Positions 63,196-64,000 of a stretch of DNA of 64,000 nt are shown here, one piece after another. Every line of letters begins with the position of its first letter. Positions within the stretch are counted from its first letter, which is position 1. The stretch is from Leuconostoc mesenteroides subsp. mesenteroides (GTDB taxonomy: Bacteria; Bacillota; Bacilli; Lactobacillales; Lactobacillaceae): positions 1,163,501 to 1,227,500 of the forward strand of contig CP046062.1 in NCBI GenBank assembly GCA_009676745.1. The letters are read 5' to 3'. Made by a program: the position numbers and the translations under genes. The notes under the pieces are model-generated. The model was not told the origin of the DNA. It worked only from the letters and a program-made list of their open reading frames with translations, and made no database searches.

Positions 63196-64000
63196 ATGTC
63201 AGAATTAAACCAAAACTTTTTCTGGGACGAAGTCGTTGCAAAAGTACAAAGTAATCACGAGAGTAAACAACCTTTTTTTAGTATGGCACCAATGGAAGCC
63301 GTAACCGATACAGTTTTTAGACGTGTTGTCGCCAAAGCAGCAGGACCAGACGTTTATTATACTGAGTTTACTAATGCTAGTTCAATGGTTCATCCTAAAG
63401 CCAAGTTTTCTGTTCAGGGGCGATTAGCAGTTGCTGAAGGTGAACAACAGCCAGTTGCACAGATATGGGGATCAAGACCGAATGAAATAGCTGGGTCAAT
63501 AGAAGTTTTAGCAGACATGGGTTATCAGGCTGTTGATATTAATATGGGTTGCCCAGATGGCACAGTGATAAAAAATAGTTCTGGCTCTGATTTGATTAGG
63601 CACCCTGAGTTAGCTGAAAAAATTATTGTTGCCGCACAAAGCGGTAGTTTACCGGTCTCAGTAAAAACAAGGCTGGGATTTTATAAACCAGAAGAGTTTA
63701 GAGAGTGGCTAACAATTATTTTGCGACATCAGGTAGCCGTTTTGACAGTTCATCTGCGCTCTCGTAAAGAGATGTCTAAAGCGCCAGCTCATTATGAATA
63801 TATTGATGAAATATTGGCAATGCGTGACGAAATAGCGCCCAATACATTAATACAAATTAATGGTGATATTAAAACTAGAGCACAGGGAATAGCATTAGTT
63901 CAAGAGCACCCAGGTATTGATGGTATTATGATTGGTCGAGGGATTTTTGAAAATCCGTATGCTTTTGAAAAGCAACCGCGACAACATACATTAGAAGAAT
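63196..64000 (+). CDS. dus: tRNA-dihydrouridine synthase, 5' part (runs off the window)
   Basis: The open frame from ATG 63196 continues to the last base, so the 3' end is missing; about 268 residues are visible. The FMN-dependent TIM barrel begins FFSMAPMEAVTDTVFRRVV. It has INMGCPDG with the catalytic cysteine, VSVKTRLGF, LTVHLRSRKEMSKAPAHY and later INGDI and IMIGRGIFENP for FMN phosphate binding. These enzymes reduce uridine to dihydrouridine in tRNA D-loops. GAGG in the upstream ATGAGGCAAAATA serves as ribosome binding site. Confidence 0.93.
   Translation, partial: MSELNQNFFWDEVVAKVQSNHESKQPFFSMAPMEAVTDTVFRRVVAKAAGPDVYYTEFTNASSMVHPKAKFSVQGRLAVAEGEQQPVAQIWGSRPNEIAGSIEVLADMGYQAVDINMGCPDGTVIKNSSGSDLIRHPELAEKIIVAAQSGSLPVSVKTRLGFYKPEEFREWLTIILRHQVAVLTVHLRSRKEMSKAPAHYEYIDEILAMRDEIAPNTLIQINGDIKTRAQGIALVQEHPGIDGIMIGRGIFENPYAFEKQPRQHTLEE

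Noticed and set aside
1..64000. CRISPR arrays, tRNA/rRNA genes, insertion sequences, prophage or integrative elements
   Set aside because: No direct-repeat arrays, tRNA-like cloverleafs, transposase, integrase or phage structural genes were found; base and codon use look even across the window.

Overview
This window is a contiguous, densely coded chromosomal segment of a low-GC Gram-positive bacterium. The gene order and protein types (glmS, uppS-cdsA-rseP-proS-polC, a complete pur operon, fhs, glnRA, a yhaONM-type operon, MurC, BI-1) point to a lactic acid bacterium of the Leuconostoc/Weissella group, most likely Leuconostoc. That assignment rests on overall protein character, not on a database search. 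I see no rRNA, tRNA, CRISPR array, insertion sequence, prophage or other clear mobile element. No stretch longer than 300 bases lacks a gene; the longest gaps (about 200-270 bases) hold promoters, operators and terminators.

Layout. 1-3.5 kb: the 3' end of a small alarmone synthetase, NAD kinase, an RluD-type pseudouridine synthase and MgtE, the same order as yjbM-yjbN-yjbO-mgtE of Bacillus. 3.5-5.7 kb (minus strand): adenine deaminase followed by an unrecognised 165-aa gene. 5.8-16.8 kb: glmS, then the envelope/translation/replication cluster uppS-cdsA-rseP-proS-polC. 16.9-27.5 kb: PsiE-like protein, ribokinase with an rRNA m5C methyltransferase, a BMP-type nucleoside-binding protein, a DUF1831-like protein, a phosphatase with RecD2, and a small operon of a second-type PRPP synthetase, an SGNH hydrolase and an aldo/keto reductase. 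27.7-30.6 kb: purD-fhs with its own Pur-box-like sites. 30.8-35.7 kb: cold-shock protein, Nudix hydrolase, small membrane protein and MTA/SAH nucleosidase, then YtpR, a 46-aa ORF, MurC and BI-1. 35.8-43.4 kb is the most accessory-like part: a YxeA-like protein, a possible small RNA, a secreted GH32 fructanase with an altered active-site motif, PolA, a sortase, and a stand-alone HerA-like ATPase. 43.4-45.2 kb: the glnR-glnA operon with a perfect GlnR operator. 45.2-55.7 kb: the purine operon purEKCSQLFMNH behind an array of CGAAC/GTTCG motifs. 55.7-60.2 kb: a yhaO-yhaN-yhaM-like nuclease operon with an SOS-box-like operator over its start site. 60.4-64 kb: a phosphodiesterase, FolC and the start of a dihydrouridine synthase.

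How the genes work together. The pur operon encodes PRPP amidotransferase through IMP cyclohydrolase and lacks only PurD. PurD lies 18 kb upstream with Fhs, which makes the 10-formyl-THF used by PurN and PurH; FolC at the far end supplies polyglutamylated folates. A PRPP synthetase and adenine deaminase feed the same pool. GlnA makes the glutamine used by PurF, PurQ/PurL and GlmS. GlmS, UppS and MurC serve peptidoglycan synthesis.

No wholly new multi-gene system is evident. The observations most worth checking are the SOS-like operator on the yhaONM operon, the partly helically phased Pur-box array, a probable leaderless cold-shock mRNA, the hairpin and mini-ORFs before murC, a candidate 80-nt RNA near 36.35 kb, a PurF without iron-sulfur cysteines, a BMP protein without a lipobox, a GH32 enzyme with a degenerate nucleophile motif, and the isolated HerA-like ATPase.
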